A DNA stretch of 5,097 nucleotides from Gemmatimonadaceae bacterium. Its GTDB lineage: Bacteria; Gemmatimonadota; Gemmatimonadetes; Gemmatimonadales; Gemmatimonadaceae. Position numbers and translations under genes: made by a program. Every line of letters begins with the position of its first letter. Position 1 is the first letter of the stretch. The notes beneath the pieces were generated by a model that saw nothing but the letters and a program-made list of their open reading frames with translations, was not told where the DNA came from and did no database searches. This document shows, one piece after another, positions 1 through 5,097 of the stretch. The stretch is from assembly GCA_025936015.1 (NCBI GenBank), contig JAICUE010000237.1, positions 1 to 5,097 on the forward strand, written 5' to 3'.

Positions 1-660
1 CGGCGGAGACGTGCCGTAATACACGACGGCGGCCCCAAGGGTCGGCGAGTGCACCGCATGCTCGAACGCAACGCCGCCTCCCCAGCAGAATCCAACGATT
101 CCATAGCGCGGCTGCGCGGCGGGCAATGCCATTCCGTACGCGGCCGCGGCGTCGATCTGCCGCTGAACGACGGCGGGATCGAGGGTACGGATCGCGGCGG
201 TCGCAGCCTGAGCCGCTATGGTATCGGGAGGTGCGACACCGCCCTTGCCGGTCAGGAGATCGGGGGCGATTGCGATGAATCCGTCCGCCGCGAGCTGGTC
301 GGCGACACTCCGGATCCAGGTGCTCATGCCGAAGATCTCATGGACGACGATCACCACCGGCGCCTTTGTCGCGCGCTCCGGATAGACGATCCAGAGCCGG
401 AGCGAATCGCCGGGCTGCGGGCCGGCGCTGATCGTCACCCACTCGCCGTGGCGCGGCGAGCGCTCCAGCCGAAGCATCGCCGTGCTCGCGCCGGGAGCGA
501 ATTTGAGGTCGCTGGTGATGGACACCGACGCGTTCCCGGTCGTCCCTGCTGCTGGGTGATCGTGCGCCGGCGAGGGGACGGTCGTCGTCGTGGTCGCGGG
601 TTGGCTGCACGCGGCGGTGAGAAAAAGCGCGGCGCCGAGGGCGCGAGTGGCAAGAGACAT
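1..660 (-). CDS. Exported dienelactone hydrolase family lipoprotein (C-terminus cut by window edge)
   Basis: The minus strand is open from the ATG at 660-658 to the left edge, giving 220 codons with no stop. Residues 1-18 look like a lipoprotein signal: a short N-region with Arg6, a hydrophobic stretch and a lipobox LTAAC with Cys18. A Thr/Pro/Ala/His-rich linker follows (about 19-45), then an alpha/beta-hydrolase domain. VVIVVHEIFGMSTWIR (102-117) matches the dienelactone hydrolase segment carrying the conserved Glu (E108). GFCWGG (190-195) is the nucleophile elbow with Cys192; the E-to-C spacing of 84 is close to the 87 of classical DLH (E36/C123). The Asp and His of the triad would lie beyond the edge. 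Classical DLH opens dienelactone to maleylacetate, but distant members have varied or unknown ester substrates, so the substrate here is not predictable. Lipidation implies a periplasmic, membrane-anchored enzyme. I see no strong Shine-Dalgarno before this ATG; the signal sequence decides the start. Confidence 0.9.
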   Translation of the reverse strand, partial: MSLATRALGAALFLTAACSQPATTTTTVPSPAHDHPAAGTTGNASVSITSDLKFAPGASTAMLRLERSPRHGEWVTISAGPQPGDSLRLWIVYPERATKAPVVIVVHEIFGMSTWIRSVADQLAADGFIAIAPDLLTGKGGVAPPDTIAAQAATAAIRTLDPAVVQRQIDAAAAYGMALPAAQPRYGIVGFCWGGGVAFEHAVHSPTLGAAVVYYGTSPP

Positions 661-772
661 GGAAGCGGCTGGAGGCTCGGAGAACGTTCGTATGAACGCG
701 GCACACGTTCGGGACCTGATCTTAGCGCCCCCCGCCGCGCCGCGCGAGGCGGCCGATTAAGTTGTGGACTCT
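661..772. promoter_or_regulatory. Divergent intergenic region with clustered GAACG/CGTTC half-sites
   Basis: This spacer separates the leftward hydrolase gene from the rightward ArsC-like gene, so it should hold promoters for both. GAACGTTC at 682-689 is a perfect 8-bp palindrome. It overlaps GTTC-N4-GAAC at 686-697, and another CGTTC lies at 706-710. Such clustering of half-sites would fit a dimeric regulator. The right part (about 725-755) is very GC-rich, with a weak potential stem CCGCC 732-736 / GGCGG 748-752. I could not identify convincing -35/-10 pairs for either gene. The operator role is inference; the arrangement does not match the LexA boxes I know (GAAC-N4-GTTC or GTTC-N7-GTTC). 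Confidence 0.35.
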
Positions 773-1120
773 ATGGAAGTTCAGATCTTCGGAGTGAAGA
801 AGAGCGCTGACACGCGAAAGGCGCAGCGGTTTTTCGCCGAGCGTCGAATCAAGGTCCACTTCGTCGACCTGATGGAGCGGGCAGCGTCACCCGGAGAGCT
901 GCGCCGCTTTCAGCAGAGGTTCGGCGTGACCGCGCTGATCGACAAATCGGCCAGGCGGTATGCGGAGCTCGGGCTCGCGAGCTCGCGAATGGGGGACGAG
1001 CGCTGGATGCAGCTGCTCGCCGACGAGCCACTGCTGTTGCAGATGCCGCTCGTACGAAATGGAAATGCGTTGACAATCGGGGCCGCGGAGGCTGTGTGGA
1101 AGGAGTGGTGCGGGAAGTGA
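773..1120 (+). CDS. ArsC/Spx/YffB-like thioredoxin-fold protein lacking the redox cysteine
   Basis: A 115-residue protein of the ArsC-related family (arsenate reductase/Spx/YffB), matching the usual length of about 115-120. The N-terminal strand and loop IFGVKKSADTRKAQRFF (5-21) aligns with the family's FGxKxCDTxxKA motif, but the catalytic-Cys position is Ser11. ERRIKVHFVDL (23-33) is the typical second strand, and P92 in LLLQMPLVRNG (87-97) fits the cis-Pro loop. The basic residue normally just before that proline is replaced (QMP). The only cysteine is Cys113, near the C-terminus. Classical arsenate reduction by the N-terminal Cys is therefore unlikely; an Spx-like protein-binding role or an unknown function is possible. 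A GTG at 764 would add three residues (MDS); I prefer the ATG at 773 because the family begins about two residues before the first strand. Neither start has a good ribosome binding site. The ABC-F gene starts 13 nt after the stop, suggesting one transcript. Confidence 0.85.
   Translation: MEVQIFGVKKSADTRKAQRFFAERRIKVHFVDLMERAASPGELRRFQQRFGVTALIDKSARRYAELGLASSRMGDERWMQLLADEPLLLQMPLVRNGNALTIGAAEAVWKEWCGK
975..988. repeat. Perfect 14-bp palindrome inside the ArsC-like gene
   Basis: TCGCGAGCTCGCGA reads identically on both strands and contains two copies of CTCGCGA-type sequence. It encodes part of GLASSR in the ArsC-like protein. It may be only a consequence of codon choice; no function can be assigned. 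Confidence 0.5.
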
Positions 1121-1133
1121 CTGGTGGCGAATC

Positions 1134-3071
1134 GTGAGCCTGATCGCGCTTTCGGGTGTCGGCGTCGAGTTCGGGGCGACGACGCTCTTCAAGGACATCA
1201 CCTTCACGATCGCGCGGGGCGACCGCTGGGGGATCGTCGGCCGGAACGGGATCGGGAAGACGACGCTCTTCAAGCTGATCACCGGAGCGCAGCAGCCGAC
1301 CAGTGGCCAGGTGTCGCGGTCGGGCGCCGCGCGGATCTCGCTGCTCGAGCAGCACCGCACCTTCGAGGGGGCCGAGACGGTGTGGGCAGCCGCAGCCGGG
1401 CCGTTCGCCGAGCTTCTCGCCCTGGAGCAGTCGCTCTCCCACCAGGCGGAAGCGTTAGGCAGCGATCCCTCCGACCAGGCGATGGCGAAGTACTCCCGCG
1501 ACCTCGAGCGATTCCAGCATGAAGGCGGATACGAAATCGCGGCCAAGGTGGACGCGGTGCTGCACGGACTGGGCTTCGATCCGGACAAGGCACGGAGCCA
1601 GCCGCTGGCGCAGTTGAGTGGGGGCGAACGTGGCCGCCTCGGCCTCGCGCAGCAGCTCGCTGCCCCGGCGGACGTCCTGCTCCTCGACGAGCCGACGAAC
1701 CACCTCGATCTCGAGACGACCGCGTGGCTCGAGGAATATCTCCGCGGGCTCGAGGCAACCGTCGTCGTGGTCAGCCATGACCGTGCATTCCTCGACGCGA
1801 TCGCGGACCACATCCTCCACTTCGAGAACGGGACCGCGTTTCCGTACACCGGCGGCTACGAGTCATTCGTCACGCAGCGCACCGAGCGCCGGCTTGCCGA
1901 CCAGCGCGCATACGACAAGCAGCGAAAGGTCATCGCAGCGGAAGAGGACTACATCCGCCGCAACATCGCCGGCCAGAATACGAAGCAGGCAAAGGGACGA
2001 CGGAAGCGTCTCGCGCGGCTGCCGCGATTGTCCGGCCTCGCCGGAGAGGGCGGCGTCATGTCACTCGCGCTGCGCGCGGCCGAGCGCGGCGGCGACCAGG
2101 TCGTCGTCGCCGAGAAGGTGAATGTCGCCGTCGAAGGACGCACGCTGCTGCGCGACTTCTCGGCGCGCGTCGTTCGCGGCGACGTGATCGGACTGATCGG
2201 GCCTAACGGCGCCGGGAAGACGACGCTGCTGCGCACCATCGTCGGCGAGCGCGCCCCCGAACGCGGCGAGGTGCGGGTCGGCGGGTCGATCAACCTGGCG
2301 TACTACGATCAGCAACTCGGCAACGTCCCGATGGGAAAGACGTTGTACGACGTCATCGCCGACCTGCGCCCGACGTGGGGCCGCGGTCCGATCCAGGGCC
2401 ATCTCGGCCGCTTCGGGTTTTCCGGCGACTCGGTGCTGCGGACGACGAACGTGCTCTCCGGCGGCGAGCGCGCGCGCCTCGCGCTCGCGATCATGATGCT
2501 GACCGGCGCGAACCTGCTCGTTCTCGACGAGCCGACGAATCACCTCGACGTCGAATCGATCGAGGTGCTCGAGGAAGCAGTCGAGGGGTACGATGGAACG
2601 GTCATCCTCGTCAGCCACGATCGCGCACTGCTGCGGGCGCTGGTGAAGCGGGTGTGGGTGCTGCATCACGAACACATCACCGATTTCCCCGGCACCTTCG
2701 AGGAGTGGGAGACCGCGAGCGCCGAGCGCGCGCACGCGGCGTCGGTGACAGCGGCGGAGGAAGCCGAGCTCCGGCGCGTTCATGAGCGGCAGAAGACGTC
2801 ACGAAAGAACGACACACGCGAGAAGGACGGTCGCGGCGCGCGTGAGGCCAAGCGTGCGGTCGAGACGGCGGAAACCGAAGTGTCGAAGCACGAGGCGCGA
2901 GTCGGCGAGCTGACGAGAAAGCTCGAGGATCCGGAGCTCTACACGACCGCGGACGGCACGAAGAAGGCGAAGACGTTAGGCGGCGAGCTCGACGCCGCGA
3001 AGCGTGCCCTCGACAAGGCGATCACGGCCTGGGAGAAAGCCGTCGAAGCAGCGGAGCGAGCGGCGGTCTAG
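1134..3071 (+). CDS. ABC-F family ATPase, Uup-like (ribosome-associated, no membrane domain)
   Basis: A 645-residue protein with two ABC ATPase domains in one chain and no membrane segments, the hallmark of ABC-F translation factors. Domain 1: Walker A GRNGIGKTT (36-44), Q-loop near Gln73, signature LSGGE (161-165), Walker B LLLDEPTNHLD with Glu186, H-switch His215. An interdomain linker at about 243-320 carries a basic stretch (KGRRKRLARL, 287-296), the part that in this family reaches toward the peptidyl transferase centre. Domain 2: Walker A GPNGAGKTT (356-364), Q-loop YYDQQ (390-394), signature LSGGE (441-445), Walker B with Glu466, His495. A charged, helical C-terminal extension (about 528-645) resembles the Uup coiled-coil domain, including LEDPELY and a terminal EKAVEAAERA-type helix. 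All catalytic residues are intact. Known relatives resolve stalled or stressed ribosomes; the short linker argues against an antibiotic-resistance type, but Uup versus YfmR/YdiF-type orthology is not settled. GTG at 1134 is chosen because MSLIALSGVGVEFG aligns with the Uup N-terminus; GGTGG at 1123-1127 is a plausible weak ribosome binding site. Confidence 0.95.
   Translation: MSLIALSGVGVEFGATTLFKDITFTIARGDRWGIVGRNGIGKTTLFKLITGAQQPTSGQVSRSGAARISLLEQHRTFEGAETVWAAAAGPFAELLALEQSLSHQAEALGSDPSDQAMAKYSRDLERFQHEGGYEIAAKVDAVLHGLGFDPDKARSQPLAQLSGGERGRLGLAQQLAAPADVLLLDEPTNHLDLETTAWLEEYLRGLEATVVVVSHDRAFLDAIADHILHFENGTAFPYTGGYESFVTQRTERRLADQRAYDKQRKVIAAEEDYIRRNIAGQNTKQAKGRRKRLARLPRLSGLAGEGGVMSLALRAAERGGDQVVVAEKVNVAVEGRTLLRDFSARVVRGDVIGLIGPNGAGKTTLLRTIVGERAPERGEVRVGGSINLAYYDQQLGNVPMGKTLYDVIADLRPTWGRGPIQGHLGRFGFSGDSVLRTTNVLSGGERARLALAIMMLTGANLLVLDEPTNHLDVESIEVLEEAVEGYDGTVILVSHDRALLRALVKRVWVLHHEHITDFPGTFEEWETASAERAHAASVTAAEEAELRRVHERQKTSRKNDTREKDGRGAREAKRAVETAETEVSKHEARVGELTRKLEDPELYTTADGTKKAKTLGGELDAAKRALDKAITAWEKAVEAAERAAV
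3068..3071. other. Overlapping convergent stop codons in a CTAG tetranucleotide
   Basis: The plus-strand TAG ending the ABC-F gene (3069-3071) and the minus-strand TAG ending murB (3070-3068) share the palindrome CTAG. No intergenic space exists, so any terminator for either gene must lie inside the other gene's coding sequence. I saw no stem followed by a T-run near here on either strand. Confidence 0.9.
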
Positions 3072-4024
3072 AACTCCCCGATGAACCCGATCTCCGGCTC
3101 GAGCTTGTAGCCGAACTTGTCCTCGACGCTCTTCTGCGCATGGGCGATGAGTGCGCGAACGTCGCTCGCGGTGGCGTGGCCGAGGTTGACGAGGATGTTC
3201 GCGTGGATGTGCGAGATCTGCGCGTCGCCGATACGGTATCCCTTGAGGCCGCACTGATCGATCAGCCGGCCGGCGCCGATTCCTTCGATCTTCTTGAATA
3301 CCGAGCCGGCGCTCGGATGCCAGTCGAGCCACGGATGCTTGCCGCCGCGCCAGCTCAGATTTTCCTGCGCAATGCGGTGGAGCACGGCCGGATCGGCCTT
3401 CTCGAGCTGGAAGGTCGCCGCGAGGACAACGTCCTGCCGGTGATGGAGGATGCTCTCGTCGTAGCCGAACTGCATGTGGTCGTGATCGACGACCACTCGT
3501 TCATTCTGCTCGGTCAGCAACTCGGCCTCGAGGAAGACCTCGGCGATGAACATCGTCCGCTCGCGCGCAGGGGCGGGCGAGAGGAAATGCAGGTTCTGCC
3601 AGATCGCTCCACCGATGGTGCTCGGGATGCCGACATAGTGTTCGAGCCCCGACCAGCCGCGCGCCAACGTCTCCTTGATGATCTCGGCCACCGTTGCGCC
3701 GCTTTCGACCCAGAGCTTCCCGTCATCGGCGAACGAAAAGTGCCGCGCGGTGTTTCGAATGACGAGGCCGCGAAAACCACGATCACCGATCAGGATGTTC
3801 GCGCCGAGGCCGAGCACGAAGAAGGGGACGCCAGTCTCCCGCGCGGCGATGATTGCGTTGGCGAGCTCGCTCGCGGAGGTTGCCTCGAAGAAAAGGTCGG
3901 CCGGTCCACCGATCTTGAAGGTCGTGTATTGCCCAAGCGGGACATCGCGCCGGGCACGCCCATTCGGGAGGCGCGCGGCAAGCGTGTCGAGCATATTCAG
4001 CGTGGTCCGTGTCATGACAGTCAT
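3068..4024 (-). CDS. murB: UDP-N-acetylenolpyruvoylglucosamine reductase (MurB)
   Basis: A 318-residue cytoplasmic flavoenzyme that reduces UDP-GlcNAc-enolpyruvate to UDP-MurNAc with NADPH, the second committed step of peptidoglycan precursor synthesis. The FAD-binding half has TTFKIGGPADLFF (34-46), LGLGANILIGDRGFRGLVI (71-89, the GxGxNxLxxDxGxxGxVI motif) and SGLEHYVGIPSTIGGA (125-140). The C-terminal half has PSAGSVFKK (237-245) with the proton-donor Ser241, AGRLIDQCGLKGYRIGDAQ (251-269) and LEPEIGFIG (308-316), where Glu311 is the likely catalytic Glu. Length and the PSAGSVFK form fit type II MurB. Odd points: the usual NAGAFG after GGAxxxN reads NLHFLS, and the usual YR.S reads YDES (188-191), replacing the substrate-binding Arg by Asp. 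The open frame extends upstream to 4369 but would overlap the peptidase gene antisense. ATGs at 4024 and 4015 are both possible starts (318 or 315 residues); neither has a clear ribosome binding site. Confidence 0.93.
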   Translation of the reverse strand: MTVMTRTTLNMLDTLAARLPNGRARRDVPLGQYTTFKIGGPADLFFEATSASELANAIIAARETGVPFFVLGLGANILIGDRGFRGLVIRNTARHFSFADDGKLWVESGATVAEIIKETLARGWSGLEHYVGIPSTIGGAIWQNLHFLSPAPARERTMFIAEVFLEAELLTEQNERVVVDHDHMQFGYDESILHHRQDVVLAATFQLEKADPAVLHRIAQENLSWRGGKHPWLDWHPSAGSVFKKIEGIGAGRLIDQCGLKGYRIGDAQISHIHANILVNLGHATASDVRALIAHAQKSVEDKFGYKLEPEIGFIGEF

Positions 4025-4063
4025 AATGAAACGACGATGATCCCTGCCAGAAAGTCCCATCTC
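4025..4063. promoter_or_regulatory. Compact divergent spacer between murB and the M16 peptidase gene
   Basis: Only 39 nt separate the chosen starts of these divergent genes, so promoters must reach into one or both coding regions. On the plus strand CATAAT at 4022-4027 matches five of six bases of the sigma-70 -10 consensus and lies about 37 nt before the peptidase ATG, but I see no good -35. The murB start area carries ATGAC-A-GTCAT (4014-4024), an inverted repeat spanning both candidate murB starts. The peptidase start lies within a perfect 10-bp palindrome, CATGCGCATG (4063-4072). Promoter and operator roles are inference. Confidence 0.3.
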
Positions 4064-5097
4064 ATGCGCATGCGGAGTCACGCTTCGACGACGATCGTGC
4101 GGTTCGCGGCACTCGTCGCCACCGCATCGGTCGCTGCGCCGGTCCGCGCCCAGGCGCCCGCACGTTCGGCGACGAGCGCATCGGCGAGCGCGACCGCGAC
4201 GCGGGCGACACTGGAGAAGGTGATCAAGCGTGAAGTGCTGCCCAACGGGATGGAGATCATCGTCGCCGAGAATCACGGGGTGCCGCTGGCAACGATCGAG
4301 ATCGACGTCCGGAACGGGGCGTTCACGCAGGCGCCGGGGTTCGAGGGGCTCGCCCACATGTACGAGCACATGTTCTTCAAGGCGAACGCGGATCTTCCCG
4401 AGCCGGAAGCGTTCGTCGATCGCGCGGGCGAGCTTGGCGCGGTGTTCAATGGGACGACGACGGAAGAGCGCGTCAACTATTACATCACGCTCCCGAGTGA
4501 CAGCCTGCGCGGTGGGATCAATTTCATCGCGGCCGCGCTGAGGCGACCTCTCTTCCGGTCCGACGAGCTCGAGCGCGAACGGCAGGTGGTACTCGGCGAG
4601 TACGACCGCGCCGAATCGAACCCATTCTCGGCGCTGACCAACGAGACGGGCAAGGTGCTGTGGGGAAGCGCCTGGTCGCGAAAGGACGCGTTAGGCGAGC
4701 GGCCCGCGATCCTGGCAACGACGCCGGAGAAGCTGCGCGCGATCCAGCACAAGTATTACGTCCCGAACAACAGCGCGCTGATCGTGACGGGCGACGTGAA
4801 TCCCGACAGCGTCTTCCGCGCCGCGCGGGACGCGTTCGGCGACTGGCCACGCGCGCCCGATCCATTCGTCGCCGACCCGATTCCACCGGTGCCTCCGATG
4901 CCGGCGAGCAAGGGGATCGTGATCGAGGCACCGATCGGCACGGTCATCGTGCTCGAGCAGTGGCAGGGTCCCAGCGTCGGAAAGGATCCCCAATCGACAT
5001 ACGCAGCCGACGTCTTCTCCGATGTGCTCAACCAGCCGAACTCCGGATTCCAGAAGCGGCTGGTGGACAGTGGCCTGTTCCAGTCGATCGGCGTCAA
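4064..5097 (+). CDS. Secreted zinc M16 peptidase (pitrilysin/insulinase family), C-terminus cut by window edge
   Basis: The frame is open from the ATG at 4064 to the right edge: 344 codons plus two bases. An N-terminal Sec signal is clear: basic start (MRMRSH), hydrophobic core (about 11-26) and a likely cleavage after VRAQA (27-31). An Ala/Ser/Thr-rich linker follows to about residue 49. The M16 domain begins at LPNGMEIIVAE (59-69). The inverted zinc motif HxxEH is HMYEH (98-102), with His98 and His102 as ligands and Glu101 as catalytic base. The distal ligand is Glu179 in VVLGEYDR, 77 residues after His102, the same spacing as in pitrilysin (H92/E169). YYVPNNSALIVTGDV (231-245) is the standard end of the first M16 half; a second half begins about 285. 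The protein is therefore probably an active periplasmic metallopeptidase; its substrates are unknown. In-frame ATGs at 4037 and 4070 are alternative starts; 4064 gives a good signal peptide and has AGAAAG (4049-4054) upstream as a weak ribosome binding site. Confidence 0.93.
   Translation, partial: MRMRSHASTTIVRFAALVATASVAAPVRAQAPARSATSASASATATRATLEKVIKREVLPNGMEIIVAENHGVPLATIEIDVRNGAFTQAPGFEGLAHMYEHMFFKANADLPEPEAFVDRAGELGAVFNGTTTEERVNYYITLPSDSLRGGINFIAAALRRPLFRSDELERERQVVLGEYDRAESNPFSALTNETGKVLWGSAWSRKDALGERPAILATTPEKLRAIQHKYYVPNNSALIVTGDVNPDSVFRAARDAFGDWPRAPDPFVADPIPPVPPMPASKGIVIEAPIGTVIVLEQWQGPSVGKDPQSTYAADVFSDVLNQPNSGFQKRLVDSGLFQSIGV

Noticed and set aside
732..752. GC-rich stem CCGCC/GGCGG as a possible terminator or leader structure
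   Set aside because: Only five base pairs with an 11-nt loop and no following T-run; common by chance at this GC content.
49..810. Plus-strand open frame of 253 codons opposite the hydrolase gene
   Set aside because: The translation is Arg/Gly-rich with no recognisable domain, and it lies antisense to a clear DLH gene and overlaps the start of the ArsC-like gene. It is a high-GC shadow frame.
887..1849. Minus-strand open frame of 320 codons under the ArsC-like and ABC-F genes
   Set aside because: Ser/Arg/Pro-rich translation without domain features, fully antisense to genes with intact conserved motifs.
2061..2783. Minus-strand open frame of 240 codons under the ABC-F gene
   Set aside because: A shadow of the second ATPase domain's coding strand; the composition is typical of reverse-frame GC-rich translation and shows no motif.
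773..3071. A new defence or antibiotic-resistance system built from the ArsC-like protein and the ABC-F ATPase
   Set aside because: The ABC-F protein has a short linker and an Uup-like C-terminal domain, as in housekeeping members. No effector, toxin or mobile-element context is visible, and two adjacent genes are not enough to claim a system.
4025..4369. N-terminal extension of murB to a start at 4369 (433 residues)
   Set aside because: The extra 115 residues are low-complexity Arg/Asp/His-rich, do not resemble MurB and are antisense to the conserved M16 domain, including its HxxEH motif.

Overview
This is a GC-rich (roughly two-thirds G+C by eye), densely coding chromosomal fragment from a Gram-negative bacterium. 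A lipoprotein-type signal on one gene, a Sec signal on another and a peptidoglycan gene (murB) support a diderm host. The GC content, the style of the secreted M16 peptidase and the periplasmic dienelactone hydrolase suggest Gemmatimonadota or a relative. That placement is an inference from protein style only; no rRNA or other phylogenetic marker is present. I see no mobile element, tRNA, rRNA, CRISPR array or phage gene.

Layout: (1) positions 1-660, minus strand: 5' part of a gene for an exported dienelactone-hydrolase-family lipoprotein, whose C-terminus lies off the left edge. (2) 661-772: a short divergent intergenic region with a cluster of GAACG/CGTTC half-sites. (3) 773-1120, plus: a small ArsC/Spx/YffB-like thioredoxin-fold protein in which the usual redox cysteine is replaced by serine. 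(4) 1134-3071, plus: an Uup-like ABC-F ATPase, 13 nt downstream and probably co-transcribed. (5) 3068-4024, minus: murB, which meets the ABC-F gene tail to tail with both stop codons inside one CTAG tetranucleotide. (6) 4025-4063: a 39-nt divergent spacer between murB and the next gene. (7) 4064-5097, plus: N-terminal two-thirds or so of a secreted zinc M16 (pitrilysin/insulinase-type) peptidase domain, running off the right edge.

The genes do not form an obvious single pathway. ABC-F proteins act on ribosomes and MurB acts in cytoplasmic peptidoglycan precursor synthesis, while the hydrolase and peptidase are exported. The window reads as ordinary core-genome housekeeping, and I do not see a convincing new multi-gene system. 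The points most worth a second look are an octamer (CGTTAGGC) that occurs four times and accounts for every in-frame TTA codon, the cysteine-less ArsC-like protein, and a MurB with unusual residues at normally conserved positions. Both edge genes lack a stop codon in the window, so a stop-bounded ORF search would miss them; I translated them by hand.
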